NCBI RefSeq assembly: GCF_040954835.1
Contig: NC_090698.1
Coordinates: 3,966,501 to 4,030,500, forward strand
Origin: Lepisosteus oculatus
Lineage: Eukaryota; Chordata; Actinopteri; Semionotiformes; Lepisosteidae
Direction of reading: 5' to 3'
Length of the DNA: 64,000 nt
In this document: positions 34,955 to 47,624 of the stretch, piece by piece
Numbering within the stretch: the stretch's first letter is position 1
How the letters are laid out: each line of letters starts with the position of its first letter
Translations under genes and position numbers: made by a program
Notes under the pieces: model-generated
What the model saw: only the letters and a program-made list of their open reading frames with translations
Database searches by the model: none
Told to the model about the DNA's origin: nothing

Positions 34955-36037
34955 TGGTTAAGACTGTGTCATTTTTTAATTAAAATTGCTGCTTGAATTT
35001 TCACCAGTATCATAGGATGTGGAAACCAATGCCTCCAAAACCACAAGAGCAGCAGCTCTCCCAGCTTCCACCATCCCAGAGTGGCCCAGGGACGTTGGAA
35101 TGACAGTCCTGGGAATAAAGTAGAGTCCTTCCCACACCCCTTTTCCAATTCCTTAAACAAAGCACCCCTCTTTCCCTGCAACACTTTGCAGCAGGGATGG
35201 AGTTTACAGTGCTCATCACCTTCTGAGCATGAGAGAATGAAGTTTGGTCACTAAGAGTTTTAAATGGAACTTTGAGACTTTAAAAGGCAAAGACTACAGG
35301 ATCTCGCGTAACACAAGCAAAAACACCACAGCCTCTTCCCGTATGCCAGGGCCCCAGGACACCTCACCTCACAGGCCTGTGCTGACTGGACTGGAAGCCT
35401 GCCTATACGATGGGCCATATTCATGACACTGGGTTTGGGAAAACAGCGTCAGAACTCCTTACTCCAGCCAACACACCCCACCAGAGCACATTAATCACAC
35501 GTTCAGATACCTTGACATTACGCTTGCAGAGCTGACAAAAAGGCTGTAACAAACCATTAAAAAAAACCCCAGTGAATTCACTAATGTATGATGGTAGGAA
35601 AGATAAAATTGTACCGTCTAGATTTGAACACAAGATGAGCATCATGAATATCTCTGATGGCACAGAGGGTGATTCTTGTGTGAATTAGCTGTGCTGTGCT
35701 GAACAAAAGTCAAAATATGATGAAAAACATTTGCAAAGGGAACCTTATAAGACACAGCTCTGGCAGGTTCACAAAACATCTTCTGCCTTTACTTCTTTAG
35801 GGATACTATGAAATTCAATTTTTCTTCAGGAAAACATTTCAATTATATCTATTCTCTACTAATCATTTAGACCAAAACATTCTTGTACAGGGTGGTCATA
35901 ATATTTGCACAATACAACACAACTCATAACACAGCCACAACTGCAACCTGCAACAGCCCAGGTGATCTGTCTGTGGCTCATCTCCATGCAATTTACTGTA
36001 AGTCTCCCTCATAGCTAGCAATAAAACAAAAAACGGT
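34955..36037 (+). repeat. Locally duplicated unit of about 1.08 kb, copy A
   Basis: Blocks at 34965-35240, 35305-35395, 35805-35865 and 35935-36020 recur in the same order at 38893-39650. The unit's first 90 bases (GGTTAAGACTGTGTC..., CACCAGTATCATAGGATGTG) recur again at 36038. The block at about 35090-35225 matches copy B at about 97% (4 differences in roughly 145 bases). It encodes no supported protein. Confidence 0.8.
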
Positions 36038-36160
36038 TACGCCTGTGTCCTTTTGTTTACTAAACGTTATTTAAAAATTGCTGTTTGAATTTTCACCAGT
36101 ATCATAGGATGTGGTTAACAAAACCTCCACAACCACAACAGCAGCCACGTGTGCAACAGA
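36038..36160 (+). repeat. Partial second copy of the 1.08-kb unit, tandem to copy A
   Basis: GAATTTTCACCAGTATCATA GGATGTG with the following CCTCCA.AACCACAA.AGCAGC pattern repeats 34997-35055 at an offset of about 1.08 kb. Identity is about 85% and fades after 36150. This head-to-tail arrangement points to a tandem array that has decayed. Confidence 0.7.
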
Positions 36161-38890
36161 TGAGGGAAAAAACACATATTTTTTTTATTGTTCAAGTCAT
36201 ATAGCAGGAAAGTGAAAAGCATTTCTTTTCCACTTTGAGACCGTGCTGCTTGGCAATGGAAGAGGCTTGTTTCCAGTGCCCCCCCCCATGCCCTGTAGTG
36301 TGTAAAATCACTCACACTCTTCCTTCTCAGCCCCTCATTGTCTTGTCTGCGGAGGCCGACAGATGTTGAAGAGATATCGTTTTCTAGACCACAGGAACAA
36401 ACGTTACTAATGATCTGAGGGTTATTTTAATTTTTGTTTTTTCAAACACAAAATGAACAAGCGTAAGAATACATATTGCTATGCTATATCCTCCCCACCA
36501 TCAACCATCAGTGGTACTCCCACCAAGTTTCCTTCTTAAGAACCTCTAAAATGAAGTCCGACATCTACAACAAACCCTGCATTGCAATATGGATCTGACT
36601 GTCACCATCTTCCACCATCCCCTCCTCAGTACCTAGGACCTGAGCAGTACAGAACTCCACATTCATAATGCCACCGAGCAGCAGGATTCCAGGATGTCAG
36701 GGGTTGGAATGCCTAAGCAGAGAGACCTGCCTACAGGAGCACTTGGAAAATGCAGTTTAGATTTTTACCATAGAAGAAAGTGGCATCAGCTCCTAACCAG
36801 GGGATTGAGGGTTGAAATCTCCACCTGGGACTCTGCTGTTGTGCCCCTGAGCATGGTGTTTCAGTCATATTGCTTCAGTAAAATGGTCAGTTGTGCAGAA
36901 GGATCAGAAAGGTAAGCTGATTTGTATAATCTCCATGTCAAATCAATTAATAAATATCTCCAAACCACTAATAGAAACAAAAATGGTTAAAAATGTTGTT
37001 AACATCTTTTGATCGTTATTGAAAAGTTTTCACAAAATGTTCTAGCGAAGTAAGAACTAGTAACGGAACTGACAAGAGTAAAAGTTTTTTTGCGAACACT
37101 CTGATGTAATTGAGAGCTAAGGTTCCAAAAGAAGGCACACAGTGTGCAAATACTGCACACGTCACATGCAGCCCCTGGAACCATTGGATTTCCCAGGAAG
37201 CCCAGAGAGGGTTCCAGGATTTTCAGTCCCTGTCTAAAATGTTCCAGAGTTCCTCCCTTCCCGATCACTTACTGCCTAGATATGGGACAGAGGTTTTTCT
37301 CGACCGAAAAACCCCCAACAAATTCAACAGAAACGGCACAGTGTGGCTCGTATCCCTAGCCATATTTGAACAGGGCGAAACAGTGAAAAAACTGAGAGAT
37401 GATACACGGAAAACTCTGCCTCTTTGGCAGTCATTAGGAAACCTGGCCGCGAAACAAGCGAAAAAAGGGAGGGGTGTTAGTGTGAAAACTGTGCTCTCTC
37501 TCTTTGGTTGTCATTAGGATAGATGGCCGAAAACTGCAGCTTAGCTCTGTCTTTGAAGTGTCCCACTGTGGGTATTCCCACCGCAGTACCGAGTACTGTC
37601 ACAGATTATTGTCATGGAAAATGAGAATGGGTTAATGCAGAAAAGGGCACTGAGGTCCTGACGAGGCAAAAGCAACTGGCGTGCCTGTGATCTATGCAAG
37701 GCTTCTGAGCCCACTCCACGAGGGCATTTCGATCAAACAGCAGTGGTCGGCATGATTTTTTAGTGCCCTGCAATTCCGGTCTTCATGACACCTGATGCAC
37801 TTTCTCACTCCTCTGAACTGTCTGCACGGCAGTGCGAAATTTCTTTCCTGACCATTAGGCTTGGTAATCAGTGAGCAAACAATCCCAGATTTTTTTTTCC
37901 CCTGTCTTGGACAAACATTTGCTCAGAGTGGGCAGCAGTAACCATTTCACTGCTGCCCCCAGCTGAACACAGAGGGCCGTTTGTTCTCAGGACAGGACAT
38001 GTCAGGACAGGGGTGGGGGGGGGGAGTGGCCACAATTGTTAATGAAAGAATCATTAACCATGTCTGCTTTGATTTTTTTTCCTCACTGCAGTGCATAAAG
38101 GAAAACACTGTTCATTCATTCTTTTAATTAAGGAAAACCTGTTGCCATGATTAAACAAAAAGGGGGTAAATCATTCTTTTACTTCAGACTTTATTGTCTC
38201 TCATGGGCGATGGCAGGGGGTACAGGTGAAACCAGACATGAGTTGCGGTTTATGTAACAAGAGAAGCATTGACCTCATATAATTACCTAATTTGTTTTTT
38301 CTTACTTGTTCTGTTTCTGTCCTAGTGGCTGAAAGTAACTTCACCGCACATGACACGTTCAGTAATTAAGAATCCTTTCAGACTTATTAAATGTCTGTGG
38401 GATGGTACAGTTTCCTGAGCTGTGAAAGAGTCTTGTGTTTCATGCTGAGGTAAGTAGGGTTAATGAGTCCATGAAAAGGCAGGCTTCTAGTTTTTTAGTG
38501 CCCAGTACTCCAGAATGTATTTCAATGAAAAAAAAACTATGCACCCCAAATTCACATCGCAAACATTTTGAAGTAAACCGCATCTTAATCAACACAAATA
38601 GTAAATCCTATGAGGCCTTCCAGTGTTTCCAAAGAATGAAGTTGACTACAATACCTTTTTTCCACTTAAGAAAGCTATACTCTTTATGTGTTTTTATTCC
38701 ACAGTACAAATGTGACTGTGCATATCAAATTATCCTCACCCAAGATAAAGAGATAAAAACATAAAAATATATATCCACAACTGCCAAACATGTACACAAT
38801 CTATGCACACTCACAATTTTAACATACATATCCATACTAAAGGTCTCCCACATGACTATGTGTATGAGATTCTTCCCGGCGATAAAGCAC
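36160..38890. other. Noncoding stretch, nothing recognised
   Basis: The 135-codon frame at 37110-37517 has no recognisable domain. A G-run GTGGGGGGGGGGAG lies at about 38010. Confidence 0.4.
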
Positions 38891-38892
38891 AG

Positions 38893-39650
38893 GGTGTGGC
38901 CCAGGGACATTGGAATGACACTCCTGGGAATAAAGTACAGTCCTTCCCACACCCCTTTTCCAATTCCTTAAACGAAGCACCCCTCTTTCCCTGCAACACT
39001 TTGCAGCAGGGATGGAGTTTACAGTGCTCATCACCTTCTGAGAGAATGAAGACTGTAAGATAAGGTACCATCACTTGTATACAATATATACAATTTCTTG
39101 TGTTAGGAATTTGTCTTTTCGCAGACCCCAACTTGCTCTCCATGAGACACACAGACAGGGAGAGAAGCTGGGGGTCAGAGCGCAGGGTCAGCCATTTATA
39201 CGGCGCCTCTGGAGCAGCTGGGGTGAAGGGCTTTGCTCAGGGGCCCAATGGAGTAGGATTCCTCTGCCGGCCGCAGGATACGAACCTGCCAGCCACAGGC
39301 GCAGATCCTCAGCCACAGAGCCACCGCTCCGCCCTATAGCACCTCATGTAACACAAGCAAAAACACCACAGCCTCTTCCTGTGTGCCAGGGCTCTGGGAT
39401 ACCTCACCTCACAGGTCGGAGAATACCAGTAAAATACCATTTTTCTTTAGGAAAATATTCCAGTTAGATCTATCGCCTACACAGCCTCACCTGCAACCTG
39501 TAACAGCCCAGGTAATCTGACTGTGGCTCATCTCCATGCAATTCACTGTATATCCAGATAAGAATGTGAGAAGGTCAGTCCGTTTCTAGCTCCACAGGAT
39601 CGCTTTTGCAACTAATGTTAAATGTATAAAGTGAGGTCCCCTTTATAGCT
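38893..39650 (+). repeat. 1.08-kb unit, copy B, interrupted by a SINE
   Basis: 38893-39055, 39340-39420, 39425-39475 and 39480-39550 match copy A blocks in order. The SINE at 39060-39336 is inserted between the first two blocks, so it arrived after the duplication or replaced the matching part. Copy B also lacks some sequence between blocks 2 and 3. Confidence 0.78.
39060..39336 (-). mobile_element. tRNA-derived SINE, copy 2
   Basis: The reverse complement matches copy 1, with its B box at 39276-39286 (GGATACGAACC on the + strand) and the GAGCAAAG/CTTCACCCCAGCTGCTCC core. The tail lies at the 39060 side. It sits inside copy B of the 1.08-kb unit. Confidence 0.82.
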
Positions 39651-39659
39651 AGGTAAAGG

Positions 39660-42600
39660 TCAACCTGAAAGTGGTCACAAAGCAGCAACAGACGTGGGCT
39701 TAGAAGTCAATCAATGCCAATCTGACTAACTGGAACTGTGGTGAATAAAAAACTCATTGAGGACACTGTTACAGAGGTTGGGAAGACCACATGGAATTTC
39801 ATTCAGAAATGTGAAGCCTGATGGTGACTTCATTAAGGACACCACCCTACAGACACCCCGTTTTTAATAATGTGCACAGGATGGTGTCTGCGGCACACTT
39901 TAATTTAGAGTAGGTGAATGAATCATTTTATGAATAGTAAACCATGTTTGGGCGTCTAAACCAAGTATCTAACACATGACAATGCTTCAGTTAGTAACCT
40001 CCTCCACAGACTGCATTGTAATTAACTGACAATGTGAATGACAAGGCAAAAAGATCTCAGTTTAACAGAAATGGATCAAAGGCTTAAAGTGATACATTTC
40101 TTCAAACCTGATTCAATTCCTGATTTTTCTAAATGAACCAAAACTTAGCAATACTAGTGATCCCCCCTATATCTCCTTTCTGAAATATCATTGCAAGTTC
40201 AGCACAAAGCTCAAAAGGGAGCAAACCAAGAAATTTGATTTTTAGATTTTATTTTCTACGTTTTGGGGAAAAAATTAAGCCAGGAAAACAAAAATGATCA
40301 GAGCAACTGAATTAGTGCCTGCTCCACTCAGTGGGGAGAAGCAAAAGGCAAGGCTGCAAATTTGTGCATCAACTGCCTTTAAATTCACGGCAAATCCCTA
40401 CTCAAAACCTATCCAGCACGTCAAGGGCAGTATTCAATTCATTCCCCACGAGCAGTCTCACAGTCAACACTAGAGCGGGAGAAACACACACTGAAATAAT
40501 TCTTACGTTATGACTTTTACATCATATCTACCCAACAGTCGCGCGAGTTCCAAATTTTAGCAATCAGGGCTTTTTTATCCTAGTCGGCAGCTTCAAGCAA
40601 AGAACAGGATTCACACTGGACAGACTTTTGCATGGTTTCACCAGTGAGAGCCACGCTATAACGATTTCCAGCGGGGGTTGATGATGCGAAAACTAAAGTG
40701 GCTCTCATCTGGACAGATATGCTCACTGCATGGACAGGGGGAATCTGAAGACCTGGCTATTGCATGAGACACTCATGGTAGCTGAATAGGAACATGAGGG
40801 GGTTGATACAATGGTACGGACAGATCAGTGACATTACTGAACACTACTATCACTCCTGTGTCAGGTTCCGGCTTGTGGTTGTACCCTGTGCCATATACAG
40901 CAAACTGAAACACCACTAGTATACAAATAGCTTTTAATCTATTTTTAAAGAGCAGAGCTACTCTTGGGTGCAGAAGCTAACTGACAAGACAACATTTTAA
41001 TTTCCACATGTTTTTCGTAAACCACCTCAAGTTTAAAAAAACACCCTACTGTATTAAATCAAACAAGATGATGGATAAACATGTTTGAGCCCTCTTAACA
41101 GGGGAGTGACAGCAAACCACACTGATTCTGAAAATAGATATTATACTGAAAATAGAGGAGAAACGAAAAGGCCAAGACTACAGTATTGATCTTAAAGTTT
41201 AAGGCATCAGAGAATAGCACAGGACCAGCTTGTATTACTAAAGCTCTTACATTCACACTGGGGTATAACCTGCTGTAAACAGATAAACAGATGACAGGAC
41301 AATGACAATTTGTATGGAAGAAACAAGCCAGGCTTGCGGTGTCAGTGAGAAGCCTTTCACTGTTTCAGTCATGTTACAAGATGCTCGGACAGGCAGGCGC
41401 TCCAAGGAACATCAGAACCATAACCAATAACCTTGATTCGCTTTGTGAATTTTACTCTAGTATTCCTGGTGCCGCGAAAAACATTCTACATATACTATGC
41501 ACAAACGAGACATTAAGACAGAGCGTGTAAAATTCTGATTAAGCAGATAGAAAGCCCTGGAAAAAAAGCAGATGCCAAGTGGCTCTGGTTTTTAACAGCG
41601 TCTTTCTGAGGGAAGTTTCAGAAACAGGCGGTCTCTCTGAGTTAGTAGGCCATTGAGCTCCTTCTGTGGGCAGGAGGGGATATCAGCAATCTTTCCTGTC
41701 CACTTCTTTGCTCTGGAACTGTACAAATCATCAATGGAGGGCAGAAGACAGCCCATGACCTTCTGTGCAGAGCAAACAACACACTGCCGTTTGCCATTGG
41801 AGTGAGCAGAGATGTTGCCAAGCAGTTATCAAAGCAGTTAGAATGATCTCTGTAAAACTGTATCAGAAATGGTTGAGAGACACCAAAGTTTTTCAGTTGG
41901 CACCAAAAATACATTCTCTGCTGCGCTTACTTTGCGATACTGGTGACATTTACATCCCATCACAACATTAAGGGGTATTACTTCCTAAAGACTTAGAGGA
42001 CTGCTTGACACTCACAACCGGATCACCGATTACTAGGGAGAGAGGTTTTGAAGACTACTTCTTGAAATCAACCCCCATTTCCACTGTCTTTGACAGTGTT
42101 ACGCTCCAGGTGGTTGTTAGCACACCACAACACCAACGGACTCGCCTCCATCCCCTCTTATCGTCATCTGTGATACGTTCAGTCATCTTTCCCATGCGGG
42201 TACAGTTGCTACAGGAAATCAGAGTCTTAAAATAGTCACCTGCAAATAAAGCAGGCATCTAATAAAGAGTTGCTACAAAAAACACTCTAACTTCTTGTTC
42301 CTACAACTGCTCCTTTCCGCCATTGCCAGAATTAAACACTTCACTTCTCAAATACCTCTTTGGGTTAAAAGAATAAAAACAAAACATCAGAAAAAAATAG
42401 AAAGGGGCTGTTCACAAAAGAAGAAAAAATAACAATTAATAAGAAAAGCACAGCTTGCGACACAGGAAGGAAAGTTCCCGTTTAAACCTAATACTTTGTT
42501 AGTAAATGATTTAGAAATGAATCCACCGCATACATTTTGCACAATTTCAACGGCTAACAGATTAAGACTTGTAATTCATTCTCAGATCTGAATTGCTAAC

Positions 42601-44920
42601 TTGTTGATGGTTCTGCTCTATGCATTTGCTGTTCATTAACATGGCACAGAGTTAAATGAAATCTTTTAATTGAGTTTGCAGACCATTTAGCTCTCCTCCT
42701 CTTACCAGCTGTCATCAACACAGGATGTGTTGTCATAACAACGAAAGCAAGGCCTATTTCCAGATCAAGAACACACAAAAAAGAAGAAGTGTTTTTTTTC
42801 CTCATTCTGTTTTTCAGAGAAGCTTAGGTCTATGAAACTAGGCAGACATTTTAGTTTATGTAAACAGGGTCTTGTTCAGACAGTACGTGTTTATCTCTTT
42901 TAATTATAGCCTATTTAGGAGCAGCACAACCTTTCGGCCTTATACACCCTGAAAGGTCATACCATAATTGAGGTGCCCCACATGCAGCTTTAAAGAGATT
43001 ATAAAGGTCATATTTTAAAGTTGTACTCTACCGCTCAAATGTTTTTTTTTCCTCACCTTTTTAAATGGCAGCTAAAGACCAGGCGAGTCTTGCAATATTT
43101 TAACATGAAACATATAAAAATTAAATGACAGAAAACTCTCAAGAGTTTATAAAAATGGTTTTGTTTTGTAAACTATGTGTAGGACAAAAATATATCACAA
43201 CTTGCAACCGATTTACTAGCAAAAACCAATTGGTGGATTTTTCACACCTGTCAGTGTTTTTGTTACTGGAGACAAAACTTAGCACTTGGACCGCTAACAA
43301 TGTAACAGATTCATAAAACAGAAAAAGTTTAATAATAATGTAAAATGCACATAAAAGAGCACAGTCCTTTATATGCTCTTCCTATGCATATAATACCATG
43401 TTTTCTTTTAGGCACTTTATGACAGCTCTACAACATGACATTTCAAACTTTTAGAGTGAAGAACAGTGCTGGAATTTGTGATGACAGGTAAATTTCACCG
43501 GCCTTTTAAAACCAACTCAAATGGCGGAAAGGAGGGGGGTGGTTACTTAATCGAAGCCAAGCTGTGTGAATTTTGACTAGTGTATCTGACACATATAAAA
43601 TACAGATATGCTTTAAAATCTTCATGGGTATAGCTGCGTCAGTAATGAAAACACCTGTCGGTGGATTTTAAAAATCGGACACTAGGTAGGACGTATCCAT
43701 ACTGAGACAGATTCATACATACACACAGTATTTTCATGTACTTTGAGTATGGTTTTGTTTCAGGGTGGCCATTCACAAATACCTCTGTACTATATAATAT
43801 TTGTCTTTCACTGATGAACATCAGAACTTAGGCTTCAGGCTCCACTGCTGACAGTGCAGTCTGAATACTCTTAGAAATTTTTGTGACAGAATATATCAAT
43901 ATGCACATAAACACGGCCCATCCAGACAACACCTGAGAACGAGGTATTGTTAATTCGACACATTAGGCATTTTTGTAGCAGGACAGGGTAGAATGTGGGT
44001 CTGTGTGAAAACGTGGAATCTTTGAGAGGACAATTAGAAATGTGTGTTCTGTATCTTGTGTCCAGTACTGACATTCCACCCTCCTTAGCACAAGCAATTA
44101 CTGCTCAATTAAGATCTAAAGGCACACAGCTTTAGATCATAACCTTCCTTTGAGCAATAAAACTAGCATCATGCTGCCTGTTCCCTACAACTCTTGTTTA
44201 AAGCAAGTAGTGCAAAGGCTGATGTGTGAAAGAGATCTTCACGCTGTGCATTATCTTTCAGATACAAATATGCAACAGAACTACTCCCAAAAAACAAGGC
44301 TTGTCTGCACAGTGGGAGGTTTGAGCAAAACCTAGACAATAAAATGGCAGATAAGGAGGACAGAGATCAGGCTGAATGGTCTGAGAGTAAACCCTTTGCC
44401 TCTGGCCTCTCTCCTCTGACCTTGTTTTCAGTCTAAAAGCATGCCAAAAAGGAGATCAAAGTTAATGCTCGCTTATCAGTCCTTGTCTGTGGTATGGCCC
44501 AGAGGTGTGTTGTGCAATAATCTTCTTTAATAATTACGCCTTTATGACCATGGTTCTTGTTTTTTTTGTAAACCTTGGTGCGTCACGGAACAGCCCAGCA
44601 TTTTATTCCACTTTCCAAAACCGTGCTGGAACTTAATAATATACAGTTTAATCCACTGAACTGCACCCAGCAAACCACTCATGAAGCCCAAACAGCAAAG
44701 GAAGCTTTATCTGGCATTACGAACCTGGAAACAAATACTGTATATTTGATCAAATAGAAAGTGAAGGATGACACCACACTTGAATTAATGATGTTTTTAA
44801 GTGCCCTGGAAAAACACTTCCCACTCAGTGCTATACAGTACATGTCATATTACATGTTCACACTTCAAATGTCTATTTCATGTAGCCATTTATTCTCATA
44901 TATATATATTTTATATAACA
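39660..44920. other. Noncoding stretch, nothing recognised
   Basis: About 5 kb of AT-rich DNA without a supported exon or repeat family. Open frames are short and match nothing known. Confidence 0.4.
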
Positions 44921-44924
44921 TCCC

Positions 44925-45285
44925 TGCAGGAAAGCACTTTACCAGCCACAGACTGTGATACTGTAGTTACCAAAACACTTCACTTCTGACTACCCCACTA
45001 GAGCTAAATAAACGTTTTGTAGTGTAGTTTACCAAACATCTAGGTCACCACTTACATCTACTGTTTGGTTACCAAAGCCATCTCTTATCTTAATTGAATG
45101 TTGAATGCTTTACAATTGTTTTACAATTTTTGTAGGCTCTTTCCATGAAAGAAACCAGACATATACAATGTAATAAGGTATGTAAAACAAACTGTACAAT
45201 AAGACATGCTATAATTAAGTACATATCAGAAGTCTGAGACAGACAAGATGTGAATAAGTAGAAGGCAGTAAGAGGAGTCAGCTAT
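44925..45285 (+). repeat. Old local duplication, copy 1
   Basis: Words such as TTACCAGCCACAGACTGTG, TTGTAGTGTAGTTTACCAAA, TACAATGTAATAAGGTATGT and GTGAATAAGTAGAAGGCAGT recur in the same order about 1.0-1.2 kb later. Identity is roughly 70-75% with insertions. It encodes no supported protein. Confidence 0.7.
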
Positions 45286-45944
45286 AGTGAGTCCTGCTCC
45301 CAGCGAATGACAGATATTTTTCCAATATAAAATGCACCAAATTCTTTTTTCGCAGCTGTTCATAAAGTTGCCTAGGGACTTACCATAACTTTATATCCAT
45401 CTTTTTTTCTCCTACATTTACTCAGATCTGTTTTGGGAAGCTACTGTCCATGGTCAGAAGTCCCAAGGCAAAGGAAGATCCGACTTACACATTTCTGATA
45501 CAACTTTGAAGTTCATTGAAACTTTTATGTGAATTCTTGTTTAGATGTATACACACACCTCTTCAGCATGGCAACCAAGGCTCATGGCCTTTCAAGTAAG
45601 CTGCCGTATAAGACTGACCTACAGTACATGGGTTTCACGTCACCAACGTGATCAATCAAGTGCTCCAAGGAGTCCTTACCACATACATGTGTATATGATT
45701 CTACAATATCACAGACGGACAATTTTAATACATTTTTTCCAATAATATTAACAATATAATTCATTTTTTTTAAATCACCAGTTTCTGCTTCAGTAAAAAA
45801 CATGTCACAGGAATGAAGACAGGCTTCCCTGCACATACAGAAAGCAGAGAAATTAAAGAAACGGAGTTTGTTTCCTTTATTTCTACTACGACCTCCCTGT
45901 TTGAACGCGTGCGTGATAAAGAGTTTCTTTTCCTTCTGTATGGT

Positions 45945-46465
45945 CCTTGCACCTTACCAGCTGCAGACCGTGTAATTGTTACCAAGTTATCACTTCTGAA
46001 GCCAGCAGATGACCATAAAAAACGCACAGTTCTCCTGTAAAATGTATAAGCACCTGCCTCCTAACTTGTACACTCAACAATACAAGTTCATTATTACCTG
46101 CCAATTGGTTTTGCTGCAGATTTAAGAAGAAGACTGCAAATGTAGTGTATAAAATAATTTTAATTCATGCTTATGTATAAGACTAGTCACTTATAATTAA
46201 TTTTTTTGTAGTGTAGTGTACATAACACCTATGAGGCCACTACTTATATCCATTGTTTTGTTACCAAAGTGATCTCTTACCTACATTTTAATCAAATGAT
46301 GATTGTATATTTAATTTTTTTTCTAAACTTGTTTCAGACCAGATGTTTACAATGTAATAAGGCATGTAACACAAACCATAAAATAAGACGTGCTTTTATT
46401 ATAAAGTAAACACTTTTTGTGAATAAGTAGAAGGTGGTATTCTTTTAATGTAAGTAAGTGGAGTC
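45945..46465 (+). repeat. Old local duplication, copy 2
   Basis: It matches copy 1 through TTACCAGCTGCAGACCGTG, TTGTAGTGTAGTGTACATAA, TACAATGTAATAAGGCATGT and GTGAATAAGTAGAAGGTGGT. An insertion of about 170 bases lies after 45995. The more degraded match suggests an event older than the 34955 duplication. Confidence 0.7.
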
Positions 46466-46909
46466 AGTTGCCTAATGACTCGCCGTATCTTTATTACCAT
46501 CGTGTTTTGTGGGTGACCTCTAACATGTTCACTCAGGAAGAGTGAAAAATCAATATACCGTCCCCCAGTTATTCTTAAAAAACTACAAATGCAAAAGATA
46601 CAGGATAAAGGGAAAAGGTTCTCAAAAAGATGGGCGAAGTTTCCAAAACTAGTTTTGATTTTCTTGTTCCTGGAAAAGGTCAAATTGAAGCTGACAATTA
46701 TCCTGGCAGAACCAGAAGTCTGTTCCAATAACTTCTTTTGTCTTTTATTAGCTCCCTTTCCAAGGAAGCGATGAAAGGCTAATATGAGGTACTTAGGAAC
46801 AGGCTGATTCTGCCAAAGAAAAAAGAGGGAAGATGTTGAAACAACAGGAGGAGGGAGCAGGGATTTGTTTTCTGCAGCCTGCGCCAGCTTCCCTCTCCCT
46901 CTGCGTCAC

Positions 46910-46993
46910 AGCTCCTGGAAGGAGCACATGCAAGGAATGCGCACTTGGAAGGACTATAAAAGGAAAGCACTTCCGCTCTGAGCTTTGACGTCA
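46910..46993 (+). promoter_or_regulatory. Candidate promoter: TATA box with full CRE
   Basis: TATAAAAG lies at 46955-46962 in G/C-flanked context, and a perfect palindromic CRE TGACGTCA at 46986-46993. A further half-site TGCGTCAC lies near 46900. Transcription would start near 46985. This is the strongest promoter-like signal outside zfp36, but no gene product was recognised behind it. Confidence 0.45.
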
Positions 46994-47191
46994 CTAATCA
47001 GCAATTCCCCTCTCTGCTCTCTCCTGTTCCTGTGTGCAGGAAAACCCAGCTTCTGCTTTTCTTCAGAATGAGAAATCAAATGCAGAAGGGAAGTGGTTCA
47101 GTTATGTCTTCGAACTAGGCCCTCGTTTGAGTCTAAAGGATAAAGGACCTTGTCTATGGTTTGTGCCTGTGCTGTGGGCAAGCCAAGCCAG
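46985..47191 (+). other. Possible noncoding first exon after the 46955 TATA box
   Basis: From the predicted start to a donor CCAG|GTGAGC at 47192 is about 207 bases. A 16-residue open frame (47068-47118) starting MRNQMQKGS could act as an upstream ORF. No following exon could be identified. The unit is a guess from signal spacing. Confidence 0.25.
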
Positions 47192-47323
47192 GTGAGCAGT
47201 ATGGTCTTCAGTCACTGTTCCTTCATGCTGCAATCAATACATGACGTGCGTGATTTTAACAGGAGATAAAGAGACAAATGGGAAAGACAAGACTGTTTCA
47301 GCGTCTGGATGCTCAGATTAAAT

Positions 47324-47621
47324 CAGGGATCTCCAGCCCTGGTGCTGAGGAGCATGAATCCTGCAGGTTTTGTGTACAGATATGGTACGAACCCACTGTG
47401 ATCAATCTTCTTCATTAAACACATTACCTGTTTAATTCCTGTTTAGATCACTGTAGACTAGTATCCAAGTATTCTTCAGTCCCCAAGAGCCACAGTTCTC
47501 TTAACTGAACAGATTACTTGTTTGATTCGTCAATAGGACACAGATGTAGCCGCTCTTTAAAAACAGTTTTTTTTTTCTAAGACTTACTGGGGTTCTGTGG
47601 GACCAGGGTTGTAGACACCTG
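47324..47621. mobile_element. hAT-like nonautonomous element (MITE)
   Basis: The 298-bp element has imperfect terminal inverted repeats: CAGGGATCTCCAGCCCTGGT on the left and, in reverse, CAGGTGTCTACAACCCTGGT on the right (16 of 20 match). Flanking 8-mers GATTAAAT and GATGAAAG match at 6 of 8 positions, consistent with a decayed 8-bp target duplication. It has no coding capacity. Its ends resemble a common fish repeat. Confidence 0.75.
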
Positions 47622-47624
47622 GAT

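Noticed and set aside
35010..39034. Similar short minus-strand frames (35010-35219 and 38837-39034) as a duplicated gene
   Set aside because: They share about 46 residues only because the DNA is duplicated; three of four substitutions change the amino acid, so there is no sign of purifying selection, and the downstream parts differ.
44897..44915. TATATATA run as a promoter
   Set aside because: A simple AT microsatellite in a duplicated repeat, with no other promoter element.
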